Below are positions 10,801 through 20,852 of a stretch of DNA of 64,000 nucleotides, piece after piece. Each line of letters opens with the position of its first letter. Positions within the stretch are counted from its first letter, which is position 1. Made by a program: the position numbers and the translations under genes. The stretch lies in the NCBI GenBank assembly GCA_020631735.1, contig CM036231.1, positions 2,879,831 through 2,943,830 of the forward strand, read 5' to 3'. The notes under the pieces were generated by a model, which saw nothing but the letters and a program-made list of their open reading frames with translations, was not told where the DNA came from and did not search any database. Source of the stretch: Saccharum officinarum. Taxonomy: Eukaryota; Streptophyta; Magnoliopsida; Poales; Poaceae.

Positions 10801-12548
10801 AGTAGCTTAGGTAAGTACTTTTCCACCGGAGAAGAGATTTGCACGTAATGGTGAAGTGACTGGAATAGAGTACTCTTACTGCTGAAATGCATTTCATTCC
10901 GAGCATGTTGCACCCATTGTGCATCCATAATATTTATTGTGCATTCATGCAATAGGTGTACCGGAGGGGGTGACACTCCTCGAGTTCGAAGGAGCAATTC
11001 CGGAGGAGGACCAGGAGCAGCAGAAGGAGCCCGAGGATCCAGCAGGCGAAGGAGTGCCCGCAGACGACCTTCCTAAGTGCCCAGACCACTAGCCCTCGAC
11101 CTTTCTGAAAGGCAAGCCCCGGTGCATGCTGAACCCATCAATTTATAAATCTATCTTGAGTACTTTTAAATGTTTAACGCATTAAGTTGTAGGAGTTGTA
11201 TGAAAACAATTGTTGCATTATACCTGTCCTTGTCCAGATATCGTACTTAATCCTATATTAGGTTTAGGCGCGTGTCAATGCTTAGCCCTGCTTAGTTCGG
11301 TAGAAGTCGGGTGATTTCCGGTCATCCGTGAGATGTAGGAAGGAGTCACGAGTGGCTTATGGCTATCGTGGATGGAACCATGCTTAAAAATGAAATTGAG
11401 ACCGGGCGGGAGTTCGATAGTACAGCCGCAAGACACTTCACGTCTTGGGTGTGGAGCTATGCCCGTCTGAGTCGTTTAAGGACCGATTCGCTGTACGTCC
11501 TTGAGTCATGTTGAACGCAGTCTAACACTTAGTTGGCCGGATAAGTCGTTCCGACCGCGAAGCCGAGTAATTTGATTCAGGCCGGGAATCGAATGGTAGG
11601 TTGCTTCTTGGAGGAGAGAAAGGATGTGCTTGGGGACATTGGCGTGAGACCAAGGGGGGTTAGAGTCCCTATCACCTGGCAAAGTGTCGCCCTTGGCCTG
11701 CGCGGTGAGTGTTAGAAATACCCCTCCAGCTGGATAGGAATTCGATTCGAATCGCCGTCGCTCCCGGTTAGTGAGCACTTGACTTGAGCAGCGGCAACGT
11801 AGATCTCATTAAATGAACTGGTGGTTAAGGGAATGATACAATGTTGCCACAATTCATACCTGCTCTGGATATAATGATGATAATTGTTTGATTATAATCA
11901 AGTGCATGTTTAGTACAGGTGCTAAGATAGATGACAGGTAAATGCTAAAAATAACTGCTAGTACAGGTTATAAGAGTCTCAATTACTTATGCCTTTATGC
12001 AAAAATGTGATGTCAGCTAGCCTCTTGTGTAAGCCTTGCATAATCCTTGGTGTCATCTTATTTTTGGTTTTCGACGGGTAAGTCTAGCTGAGTACATTCC
12101 AGTACTCAGGGTTTATTCCCTCCTGTTGCAGATGATATGCTCTACCAAGGCTTCTGCAAAAATTGTCTCCACCCTGCGGGTGACGAAGACTAGATCACTA
12201 GGGCGTGATCATCTTTTATGTACTTTCCTGATGCTTTTGCGGGTTGTTGATCTTCAAGACTGGCAGTAGTATGTAAATTAATGCGTGTGTTATGCTTCCG
12301 CTACTTTATAAACTTGGTTTGTAATATTTGCGACTCCGTGTGTGTAAACTTATTTCGGCACTATTTGTGAAATGTAATGTATGATGTTGTATGTTGAATG
12401 ATGCGATCTTGGTTGTAAGCAAGTTGGTTTGAAATCCTTTGTGGTTTTGATTGACTACCGGGATTATATGGGCTCAAGTTCAAAAATTGGAGTGCTTCGG
12501 TGCTTGTTTTTGTACTTGTGCTCTTATAATTTGGTCGGTTCTGTTACA
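7815..12548 (+). repeat. 3' LTR of Gypsy element 1 (4734 bp)
   Basis: Starts TGTAACACC after the polypurine tract and ends TGTTACA; the termini are perfect 7-bp inverted repeats. It is unusually long and has a modular composition: AT-rich ends with a GC-rich island at about 8700-9530. It carries a 71-bp deletion near 11695 relative to the 5' LTR and to the copy at 20853-23297. Short ORFs within it are not supported as genes. The 3' end sits inside the coding sequence of the Myb/SANT-like gene that follows. Confidence 0.92.
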
Positions 12549-14417
12549 CCTGGCATCGTCATCTTTGCAGATATTGAGGACACCAGTCCGAGGTCACCTT
12601 CCATGTTGTCCACCCCAAGCTGTTCAGCTGACTGAGCAATCAGTTGCTGCTAATGTTCCTTTGCGTCCTTTTGTTTTTGCTGCAGTTCCAATTGGTGCTG
12701 CTTCATGCTCATTTCCTTTACCACAGAGTTCTTCTCCATCCAAACTTTTTCAATCACTTGTGTCCTATAATCATAATTGGAGTTGAACGTGGTCATGTTG
12801 GCGTCCTTCATCCGAACAGTCGTGTTCCTGGGCTTCTTGCCAGGACTTTTTCCAGTGCTACGGGTGCTGCTCGCACTCCTCTTGCTACCACTGCTTGCAG
12901 GGGTAGCACTGATGCTAGGGGTACCAAAATACTGAGGGGTACCAAAACTGCGAGGGGTACCATCCGTCTGAGGGGTACCATCCGTCTGAGGGGTCCCAAA
13001 ATCAGCAGGTGCCTCATCTTTGTCGCCGCTACTAATGAAGTTCAGGTGGCGGCTCGCCCCAGGAACAAAGGCTGACTCTCCTGTGACAGCAACTCCAGCA
13101 AACATGCGGTCCATTTCATCAATGTATTCTGGCCATCCATTCTTTAGGTCCAACCACTCTTGCTTGTTCTGAAGTGCAAAGAACAAGCAACAAGGTGTCA
13201 GTACCTAATAGAGAAGAGAATGTTACAGAAACAAGTGTTGAAATGTCATGAACCTTGTTAGAGCCAAGCTTGTCCTCCCACCACTTGTCAGAAGCAATCA
13301 CAGAGCCATCATCTCTGTTTCCTACGCTTGTGGCCACATGCTGAAGTTCCTCGATGAACAGCCAAATCTTTTTCAGCTCTCTGTACCTGAAGCCGAACTG
13401 CTCACTATCATGAAGCTTACTAGTTGCAAGATAAAACCTGTCCTGGATGTCATTCCATCCAAACTTGCTCATGGTCCCATTTTTGCACGTACCCACATCA
13501 ATTTGGATGCAGTAAAACTCACAGAACATCTTAGTATCCTCTTTGGTCCAGTTGGCTCGAACAGTCTATTTCTATGGACATATTAAAGAACAAGCAATGC
13601 ATGAACAAGGAATGGACATTATGCAAAACATATAGAAGCAACAGTTCACATCTTAGTATCTTGTTTGGTCCATTACCAGAGTATAAATTACAACCTAAAG
13701 TGACGCATTTCTAACAATCATTTGCAAAACATATAGAAGCAACAGTTCACATCTTAGTTACCATCATTTGTAACAATCTTCTAAGTACAAGTGCTCTTAA
13801 CAGTAAGGCATATCAAAATAAGGAACACAGAAGGGCACAACTTGGAGGGATTAATGTCAAGGTAACTGTACCAGGACAGGAGGGTTGTTGTTGGCGCCGC
13901 TACGACGCCCACTGCGCGCCCTGGATGGCCTTCGACGCTGACAAGGCCTGGGCGCCGCGTCCACAGCACCGATGGCGGGAGGCTCCACGATGGGAGGGGC
14001 GCCCCCGCTGCTGCCGATTCCTCCATGTTGCTGCCCGGAACAAAGCATATCTTCGTACTCGTTGATGTGCGGGTAGCCGGATCTTGCATTGAGGTTGAGG
14101 CCAGACAACCCGAGGTGGCTTGGCATCGCAAACGAGTACGAATGCGGCATGGAGGACAAGGTGTGGTAGGCACCGGATCTGAACCCCGGCAGCGCGGAGC
14201 CATAGGAGGCATGGCCACGGGATCCGGATGCCAACGGTGCGGCGGTGTACGGGTCGTAGGCAGCGGCCTCGGATCCTGGCTGCGCCAGGGAGAATAGGTC
14301 CCTTGTGCGGCGGGCGTCGTCGTACTCGGAGACATTGCCGAAATCAAAGCCGGTGGGGTTGCCGGATCCACCGGCGTTGAACCCCGAGCTTCTCCCTTGG
14401 TCGTTGTAGCCGTCCAT
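12549..14417 (-). pseudogene. Myb/SANT-like domain gene, copy A, truncated by LTR
   Basis: Three exons can be modelled on the - strand: 14417-13872 (ATG at 14417, donor GTACAG), 13565-13254 and 13168-12549, all with GT-AG borders and consistent frame. Exon 2 encodes a Myb/SANT-like domain of the PF12776 / L10-interacting MYB type: VRANWTKEDTKMFCEF, then RYRELKKIW and DKWWEDKLGSNK. Exon 3 encodes GWPEYIDEMDRMF, a Gly-Thr-Pro minisatellite and a basic Gln-rich tail. The gene is cut by the element 1 LTR at 12549 and has a CAG to TAG stop near 12652 (minus strand) that copy B lacks. It may be a host gene or ORF1 of a PIF/Harbinger-type transposon; no transposase is seen. Confidence 0.7.
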
Positions 14418-14689
14418 TGCCGGCGACGAGGTCAAGCATAGTACCGGATGCGGTGGATCTGACCGAGAGTGTTGTGGATCTGCCGCTATAAGGGTGGGTA
14501 CGAGCGGTGGCGGGGAGAGGAGCGGCGGAGGCGAGGGAGAGCGGAGGAGGAGAGGGAGAGTGGCTAGTGTTGGGACTCCCGGCCAAATGGATAAGGGAGA
14601 GCGTCGGCCGGGGCAATAATAGAGGAGAGAGGAGAGACTGCGGGCAGGCCAGAGTTGGGCCAATTCTGCATCCGATTCTGGCCACCCCA

Positions 14690-14761
14690 TTTAGTTCGTT
14701 TTCCCGATTTTGGGCCAAAAGTGCCAATTCTGGGGCCAAAATCGGGAATCTAAACAAGGCC
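14690..14761. repeat. Palindromic element, possible transposon end
   Basis: A hairpin-like sequence with arms around CCCGATTTTGGGCC and GGGGCCAAAATCGGG ends in AATCTAAACAAGGCC. Read on the - strand, GGCCTTGTTTAGATTCCC resembles a terminal motif common in grass DNA transposons. It lies just upstream of the Myb/SANT-like gene and would fit the 5' end of a DNA transposon carrying it. No clean target duplication was found. The same sequence recurs near 25372-25443. Confidence 0.4.
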
Positions 14762-15150
14762 TACAGAAGATCCCCTTGGTAAATGCGATGTTTCCTTTGG
14801 AAATGCATGAATGGTCATCGTAAAGCTAACCTAGTATATGCAGCCATGACATTTACTCGTAGCCTAGCGGACATTTACTCATAGACTAACGTTAGTGAAC
14901 TTAAGTATTTACCAGGGTATCTCCTTTTTAGATACTAGACATTATATTTTATTCCGTGCACCAACCGAGGATACTTGAACACAGTTATTTATCTATTCGA
15001 AATCCATGCACTAACCCTGGTTGTCGGAATCACACACTCACTGCCTCGCAACTAAACCACCACACTAGTTTTTTTTCTGAGACCTAGTTATACGCTCACA
15101 AATAAGCCAAGTATAGCAACATATTAGCATAATAAGCAAACCATATAATC
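14762..15150. other. Intergenic, no gene seen
   Basis: AT-rich sequence shared with copy B (25444-25833). No ORF, RNA gene or clear repeat is recognised. Confidence 0.5.
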
Positions 15151-15259
15151 ACCCTATTCGCTGGATAGTTTCTGGTTGGCTGATTCTGGCTGATGCTGAT
15201 TTGTTGTGAGAGAAAAACAATGCTGAATGGCTGGCTGATAAAGCACAAGCGAATAGGGT
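15151..15259. mobile_element. hAT-type MITE, copy A
   Basis: 109 bp bounded by ACCCTATTCGCT and its inverted complement AGCGAATAGGGT. The flanking 8-mers ATATAATC and GAATAATC match at six of eight bases, fitting an 8-bp hAT target duplication that has aged. The interior (CTGATTTGTTGTGAGAG) is typical of a common grass hAT MITE family. It is also present in copy B, so it predates the split. Confidence 0.7.
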
Positions 15260-15663
15260 GAATAATCTAATCTCTTTTTTTGCTCCAAATATAATTTATT
15301 GTGTGTAGGACCCACTCACTCTTCCCATCCCTTCCTTTATCTCCTCCCCATGCCATTCTAGCTCATCGGTTGAAATCTTCCAAGCTTGTCATCGCCCCCC
15401 TTGCTCCTCCCTTCCATATGCACGTCGGGGCCGGCAGCGGCCCATCTAGGCCGTGCCTGCAGTGCCACTAAGATTTGAACTCTAGTAAGTGATAATTGAA
15501 GTCTTACATATATATACTATCTGGCAACATTATTTTGCTCAAATTAGAAAAAAAAATTCACATAACATCAAAAAATCATGAAAAAAACTAAGCAAGCCAT
15601 GAGGCAGAACAAAACCTTGTCAAGAATTGAACCTCAGTCGACAACATATAATCTAGTTCAAAC

Positions 15664-15850
15664 CAAAGTTTTAAATCTCCCGCTATAGCTGCCGCTATAG
15701 CCCGCTATAGCCTTTTGAGACAGGGTGCCGCTATTTGAGTTCATGTATAATTTAGCCGCTATATTCCGCTATAGCCTGATATAGCTCCGCTATTAGCTAT
15801 TTTAGATATATACGTACGCTAAACATCTTAACCCGCTATTTAAAACATTG
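15664..15850. mobile_element. hAT-like MITE present only in copy A
   Basis: 187 bp flanked by a perfect 8-bp target duplication GTTCAAAC (15656-15663 and 15851-15858). Copy B has one GTTCAAAC and no insert (around 26340), so the empty site is seen directly. The termini CAAAGTTTTAAAT and CAATGTTTTAAAT (inverted) match at 12 of 13. The interior repeats CCGCTATAG several times. The insertion happened after the two copies separated. Confidence 0.85.
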
Positions 15851-15858
15851 GTTCAAAC

Positions 15859-16567
15859 ACTGATCTATGCAATCATACATATGAATGCAGCACAATACAA
15901 AGGTAGGCCTATTTGGTTCGTCCCTAACACCAAGTATCTGATCTTGGCCCAGGCGTCCAAAATCGGATGCCTGAGAGTGGCAATGAGGAGCAAACCAAAC
16001 ATGCCCTTACATTTTCTCATCCCATGTACAACAATCTTCACACAAGTGTATATGATCCACGAGAAAGAATCAATGGTTTACTGCCTGTTCATGAAGATTT
16101 TAACGTCCACAAGTTCAACTCAATGCACTGGCAAAGACGTATCTTATATGAAGATTTTAATAAAACTAATATGATATTGTGCATTTTTCTATAAACTCAA
16201 TCATGCAAGGTTAGAGATGTGTGACTAAAAAAAATGTAGTAAAGTGAACTATAGCTTTGAACGGAGGAGAAGTATGTCTTTTTGCTTGGCGAGCATCACA
16301 CAATTCATAGCATCTCATTGTCCCCACACCCAAGACAAGAAAATATGTGCCACGCATATATACCACTTTCAGGTCTTGGTTCTCCACTCGCTTTGGAGAA
16401 CATGCATGCAGTCAACCGAGTCAAGAATTTCATACTTCTACACATGCGAAATTGGCGCGCACTTCTACAACATACCCGGCCAGCCGCCCAGCCAGGCAGC
16501 CACCAACCCGTATCCAGTCCAACCTCCCCCGACCCCCGCGGCCGTAGACGGCTTCCTCAGCCCTTCC
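15859..16567 (+). promoter_or_regulatory. Upstream region of BAHD copy A
   Basis: No gene is seen. The sequence becomes CT- and CA-rich toward 16500 and is highly similar to 26342-27053 before the intact copy, so it probably holds the promoter. Short ORFs here do not look coding. Confidence 0.45.
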
Positions 16568-16575
16568 TATATAAA
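16568..16575 (+). promoter_or_regulatory. TATA box of BAHD copy A
   Basis: TATATAAA lies 175 bp before the ATG in a GC-rich promoter. It is conserved at 27054-27061 before the intact copy. Confidence 0.65.
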
Positions 16576-16749
16576 CCTCGCAGAAGCCACCATCCCAACC
16601 CCACATCACAGCAGAGCAACGGAACAAGAGAGAAAGGCAGACGCGCCTGGAAGCTAAGCACTCACGCACCGCAGCAACAGCTAGCTAGCTCTAGCTAGGG
16701 CAAACAATCCACCGTCGTCAGGCAAGAGCCGCGGGGTATTAGCCGAGCG

Positions 16750-18048
16750 ATGGCAATGGTGGAGCTGTTGACGACGGAGCTGGTCGTCCCAGCCGAGGAG
16801 ACGCCGGCGGGCGCCGTCTGGCTGTCCAACCTCGACCTGGCGGCGCGCCGCGGGTACACGCCCACGGTCTACTTCTACCGAACCAACGACAAGCCGGAGT
16901 TCTTCGAGGCCGACGCCGTCAAGGACAGCCTCGCCCGGGCGCTGGTGGCGTTCTACCCGCTGGCCGGCCGCCTCGGGCTGGACGCCGCCACCGGGCGCGT
17001 CCAGATCGACTGCACGGGCGAGGGCGCCGTGTTCGTGACGGCGCGGTCGGAGTACGCGCTGGACGAGCTGCTGAACGAGTTCGTGCCGTGCGACGAGATG
17101 CGGGACCTGCTGGTTCCCGCCACGCCAGCGCCCAACCCGCCGTGCCCGCTGCTGTTCGCGCAGGTCACCCGCCTGCGCTGCGGCGGAGTCGTGCTCGGCC
17201 TCGCCCTGCACCACTCGGTCGTGGACGCCCGCAGCGCCGCGCACTTCGCGGAGACGTGGGCCAGCATCGCCCGCCGCGGCGGCACCGGGGCGGCGACGCG
17301 CCCCTGCCGCCGTGCTTCGACCACAGGCTCCTGAAGCGCGTCCCCGGCGACGCTCGCGGTGTTGTACGACCACCCGAGTACAAGCCCGAGCCGGCGCCGG
17401 AGCACGCGGTTGCTTCCGGTTCCGCCTACGCGAGCGCCATCATCACGCTGAGCAAGTCCCAGGTATCGGCGCTCAAGGCGCGGTGCGCGGGCGCGTCGAC
17501 GTTCCGCGCCGTGGTGGCGCTGGTGTGGCAGTGCGCGTGCCGCGCGCGGTCGCTCCCCCGACGCCGAGTCGCGGCTCTTCTCGATGGTGGACATGCGCGC
17601 GCGCCTGGCGCCGCCTCTGCCGCCCGGCTACTTCGGGAACGCGGTGATCCGGACGTCGGCCTGGCCACGGTCGGGGAGGTGGTGGGGAACCCGTGGGGTA
17701 CGCGGCGCGGCGCGCGCTGGCGGCGACGAGCCAGGGCGACGACTACGCGCGGTCGCTGGTGGACTACCTGAGGGCGTGGACGCCATGAACCTGCCCCGGA
17801 GCGGCATCTCGCGCGCGCACCTGCGCGCCATCAGCTGGATGGGGATGTCGCTGCACGACTCCGACTTCGGGTGGGGCGCGCCCGTGTTCATGGGGCCGGC
17901 GCTCATGTACTACAGCGGCTTCGTGTACGTGATGCAGGCGCCCGGGAAGGAGGGCGCCGTGGCGCTCGCGCTGTCGCTGGAGCCCGAGAGCATGCCCGAG
18001 TTCAGGAAGGTGTTCGCGGAGGAGGTGGCGCGTCTCCAGACGATATGA
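16750..18048 (+). pseudogene. BAHD acyltransferase, copy A, frameshifted
   Basis: Same start, stop and flanks as the intact gene at 27236-28540, but with about seven small indels between roughly 17268 and 17775 (net -6 bases). The first frame ends prematurely at 17334 and the correct frame is regained only before the DFGWG motif. The HHSVVD active-site motif is intact in the first part, DFGWG in the last. The damage is confined to a very GC-rich 500-base stretch, while flanking noncoding sequence differs little from copy B. It may be true decay or low sequence quality at the end of a contig; the sequence alone cannot decide. Confidence 0.85.
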
Positions 18049-18300
18049 TGTACTCCAGATTCCAGATAGCACGCCAACGTACGTAACCGTGCTTGCGTCA
18101 TACTACGTACTACTACTACTACTGAGGGGGGTTGGTAGGAGGTGTATGTGTAGTTGTGTACAGTACACACACCTGCCTGACCAGCGGACACCTACCGTAT
18201 CAGTGTATCACCGTTGTCTCTATTGTTCAGGTGACTTGTCGGTCGTCGGTTATTATAAGCTCGATCATGTCACATCATCACGTTTCAATTTGGCATGAAT
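18049..18300 (+). other. 3' flank of BAHD copy A
   Basis: Contains a TAC microsatellite (about 18101-18121) and sequence matching 28541-28788. The match stops at GGCATGAAT, where the LINE begins with a T run. Confidence 0.6.
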
Positions 18301-18416
18301 TTTTTTTTTGAAAGAGTTGGCAGAAGCTCTGCCTATTCATTAAGAGGAAAGAAATTATATGTACAGAGTGGCCCTAAGGCCAACCAAGATGCCCAACTGG
18401 CCAAGTGGTACAAACT

Positions 18417-19576
18417 CTAGAAAATGATGAGTCCAGATTCAAAATGGGAGCTATCAATGTGTAGTTGCAAAAGCCTTCTATACTGTTCTATGTCTTCCTT
18501 TGTGCGTTCAGCCACTTGCACGGTTGTGGAGTACTTGTTGTCAAAGGTTCTGCGATTGTATTCTTTCCACAAGTTCCACATGGTATAGATTGCCATTCCA
18601 TTGAAGTCGCGCCTCTTTTCTCTTGGGATTGAGAGCGAGGCCGACTCCCACCAGTCTGCCAAGCTGTTGGATGGCGTCTGGAGGGCTGGCTGTAGATTGA
18701 TGCCCTCCCAAGATGTCACTATGCTCCATGTCGCTTGCGCGAAGGGGCAGTCGAGGCAAAGGTAATGTCCTGTTTCTAGCGGGCCATTGCAAAGTATACA
18801 TGCATCCTGATGAGGCCATCCTCTAATGGCAAGGTTGTCCGCTGTTAGGATTTTATTTTGAATAAGGATCCAGGCGAACAGTTTACACTTGTTCTCTGCC
18901 CGTGCACGCCAAATGATGTCGGTCTTGTACGTGCGGTAGGTGCCATAGAATTGCGCTCGGTAGGCTGATCTGGTACTATATATCACATCATTGGTCCATT
19001 TCCAAATGATTTGGTCATCTAAATCTGGCTATAGGTTCACATCCTGTATGCGTACCCAAAGAGAGACAAACTCCTGCAATTGGGTGGTCGTGCTGATTTT
19101 CCCCCTCAAGGTTTCGATCCTTGCATCATTGGTTTGCACCGTTTTATTTTTTCCTTCTCACCAATTGGAAGAGATGTGGCGCTAGATTTTTGGGTGCCTC
19201 CCCATCCAACCAGCTGTGGTGCCAGAATCTGGTTTTGTTGCCATTTCCAACATGAATGACGGTGGAAGCATTGAAAAGTAGGCGATCTGTTTCATTGCAA
19301 GGGACTGTCGTGCCCACCCATGGTTTGTCGACTGTCGTCCATTCCTGCCAAAGCCAACGCAGCCGTAGTGCTCTGCTGAATTTAGCGAGATCAAACACCC
19401 AAAGGCCTCCTAGGTCTTTTGGTTGACAGGCTGTCGCCAGTTGACCAAGCAATGTCCACCATTTGCATTGTCGTCTCCTTCCAGAAGAACGAATGCTGAA
19501 TTTTGTCAATTTGTTTCCTTGCCCAGACTGCAATGGGGAAGATGGTCAAATGGTAGGTTGGGATGGAGGATAGCAC
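18417..19576 (-). pseudogene. LINE ORF2 C-terminal part with zf-RVT domain
   Basis: Frame 18986-18417 carries the plant LINE zinc-binding region: WRARAENKCKLFAWILIQNK, then CILCNGPLETGHYLCLDCPFAQ and WNLWKEYNRRTFDN. Upstream pieces (19533-19144, 19576-19391) encode linker typical of these elements (FFWKE..., LGVFDLAKF-like and ALRLRWLW). They are separated by stops and frameshifts, so the protein is dead. Confidence 0.8.
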
Positions 19577-19658
19577 TGAAGTAACTAAGGTGAGGCGTCC
19601 TGCTCGGTTCAGAAGTCGTCCTTTCCATCCAGGGAGGCGTTTTTTCCAACTTTCTCAA

Positions 19659-20752
19659 TCAATGGCTGTACGTGACTTTTTGAAGCGCACGTGTGTGGAG
19701 CTGCAATCCGAGGTAGCGACATGGGAATCCTTTGCAGGCACCAGGGAAAGGTTCCAAGATATTCTGGAGGTCAAGATGCTCACATCGGATTGGGTGAATT
19801 GAGCTCTTATGAAAGTTGGTGACTAGGCCGTTTGCCTGCCCAAAGGTTTGTAAGATGTCCTTGACTAACAGTAAATCCTCCTGTTTTGGGGCAATGAAGA
19901 TTGCAGCATCGTCCGCGTAGAGTGAGGTTCTCAGTTTCATTGATGCGAGTGGAAGAGACATGAGTATACCATTATCTGATGCCAAGTCAAGGATTCGTTG
20001 TAAAGGGTCGATGGCTAGTATGAATAGCATAGGTGATAGTGGGTCGCCTTGCCGCACCCCTCGTTTGTGGTTGAAGCTATCGCCAAGCTGTCCGTTGACC
20101 AATGCTCTCGAGGAGGCCGTGCCGAAGAGCATCGAGATCCATTCCCTCCATCGCTGTCCAAAGCCCAACGCACGGAGGACCTCAAGTAGGTAGCTCCAAT
20201 TGATTGTATCAAAGGCCTTCTGGATGTCAAGTTTCATGAAAAGGGCCGGGACTTTTAATTTTTGTAGTCTCTGCACCGTATTCTGCACATAGAGAAAATT
20301 ATCTTGGATACATCTCCGTTTGATGAACGCACTTTGGCAACTAGAGACAATATCATCAAGGAAGGGCGCCAATCTATTTGCAAGCAATTTAGAGAAGATC
20401 TTTGCGATGTTGTGGATTAAACTGATCGACCTGTAGTCGCTTACTTTAATAGCATTTGTTTTTTTGGGGATAAGGATAATGTTGGCCGAGTTGAGGAGGT
20501 CAAGATGTTGGTTGTTCATGTTTTAGAGCTGATTTAGGGCGCTTGTGAGGTCTTGTTGAATAATGTCCCAACAATGTTTAAAGAAAGCTCCTGTGAATCC
20601 GTCCGGTCCTGGGGCCTTGTATCCTGGCATCGAGTCGATAGTGCTTTTAATCTCCTCTTGGGTAAAGGGGATTTCTAGGGCGGAAAGGTCATGCTGCTGG
20701 TATCCCAAGGAGGACCAGTTGAAGGTGGACAGCCTGCTGGTAGTCGATCCAA
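19659..20752 (-). pseudogene. LINE reverse transcriptase region
   Basis: Frame 20519-19659 contains IILIPK, YRSISLIHNIAKIFSK, QSAFIKRRCIQDNF, KLDIQKAFDTINW, GVRQGDPLSPMLF and YADDAAIF, the classic L1-clade reverse transcriptase blocks. Directly upstream, 20751-20523 gives YKAPGPDGF, also typical, ending at a stop three codons before the main frame. The N gap removes everything further upstream. Confidence 0.9.
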
Positions 20753-20852
20753 NNNNNNNNNNNNNNNNNNNNNNNNNNNNNNNNNNNNNNNNNNNNNNNN
20801 NNNNNNNNNNNNNNNNNNNNNNNNNNNNNNNNNNNNNNNNNNNNNNNNNNNN
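20753..20852. other. Assembly gap (100 N)
   Basis: Exactly 100 N, the conventional size for a gap of unknown length. It lies between a truncated LINE and a mid-LTR sequence, i.e. between two repeats. Confidence 0.99.

Larger units (their letters stand above)
10174..18300. repeat. 8-kb repeated unit, copy A
   Basis: Near-identical to 20853-28788. It contains the distal 2.4 kb of the element 1 3' LTR, the Myb/SANT-like gene, a hAT MITE and the BAHD gene. Copy A alone has a 187-bp hAT-like MITE (15664-15850) and, at its right edge, a LINE. Copy B starts exactly at the N gap and copy A ends in the LINE that abuts the same gap, which raises the possibility of tandemly placed haplotigs. Confidence 0.9.
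18301..20752 (-). mobile_element. L1-type LINE, antisense, 5' end lost in gap
   Basis: Starts on the + strand with a T run (18301-18309), the poly(A) tail of a LINE lying on the - strand. The insertion point is seen directly because copy B continues uninterrupted through the same site (28788). It encodes reverse transcriptase and a C-terminal zinc-binding domain in broken frames. The 5' part, including endonuclease, is missing at the N gap, so the second target duplication cannot be checked. Confidence 0.88.

Noticed and set aside
15700..15800. CCGCTATAG repeats as a CRISPR-like or satellite array
   Set aside because: Only a few irregular repeats inside a MITE with a clear target duplication.
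16681..17373. Long minus-strand ORFs opposite the BAHD genes (also 27167-28579)
   Set aside because: They are reverse-frame shadows of a very GC-rich coding sequence: Arg/Ala/Gly-rich, no domain, and the + strand reading has full BAHD motifs.
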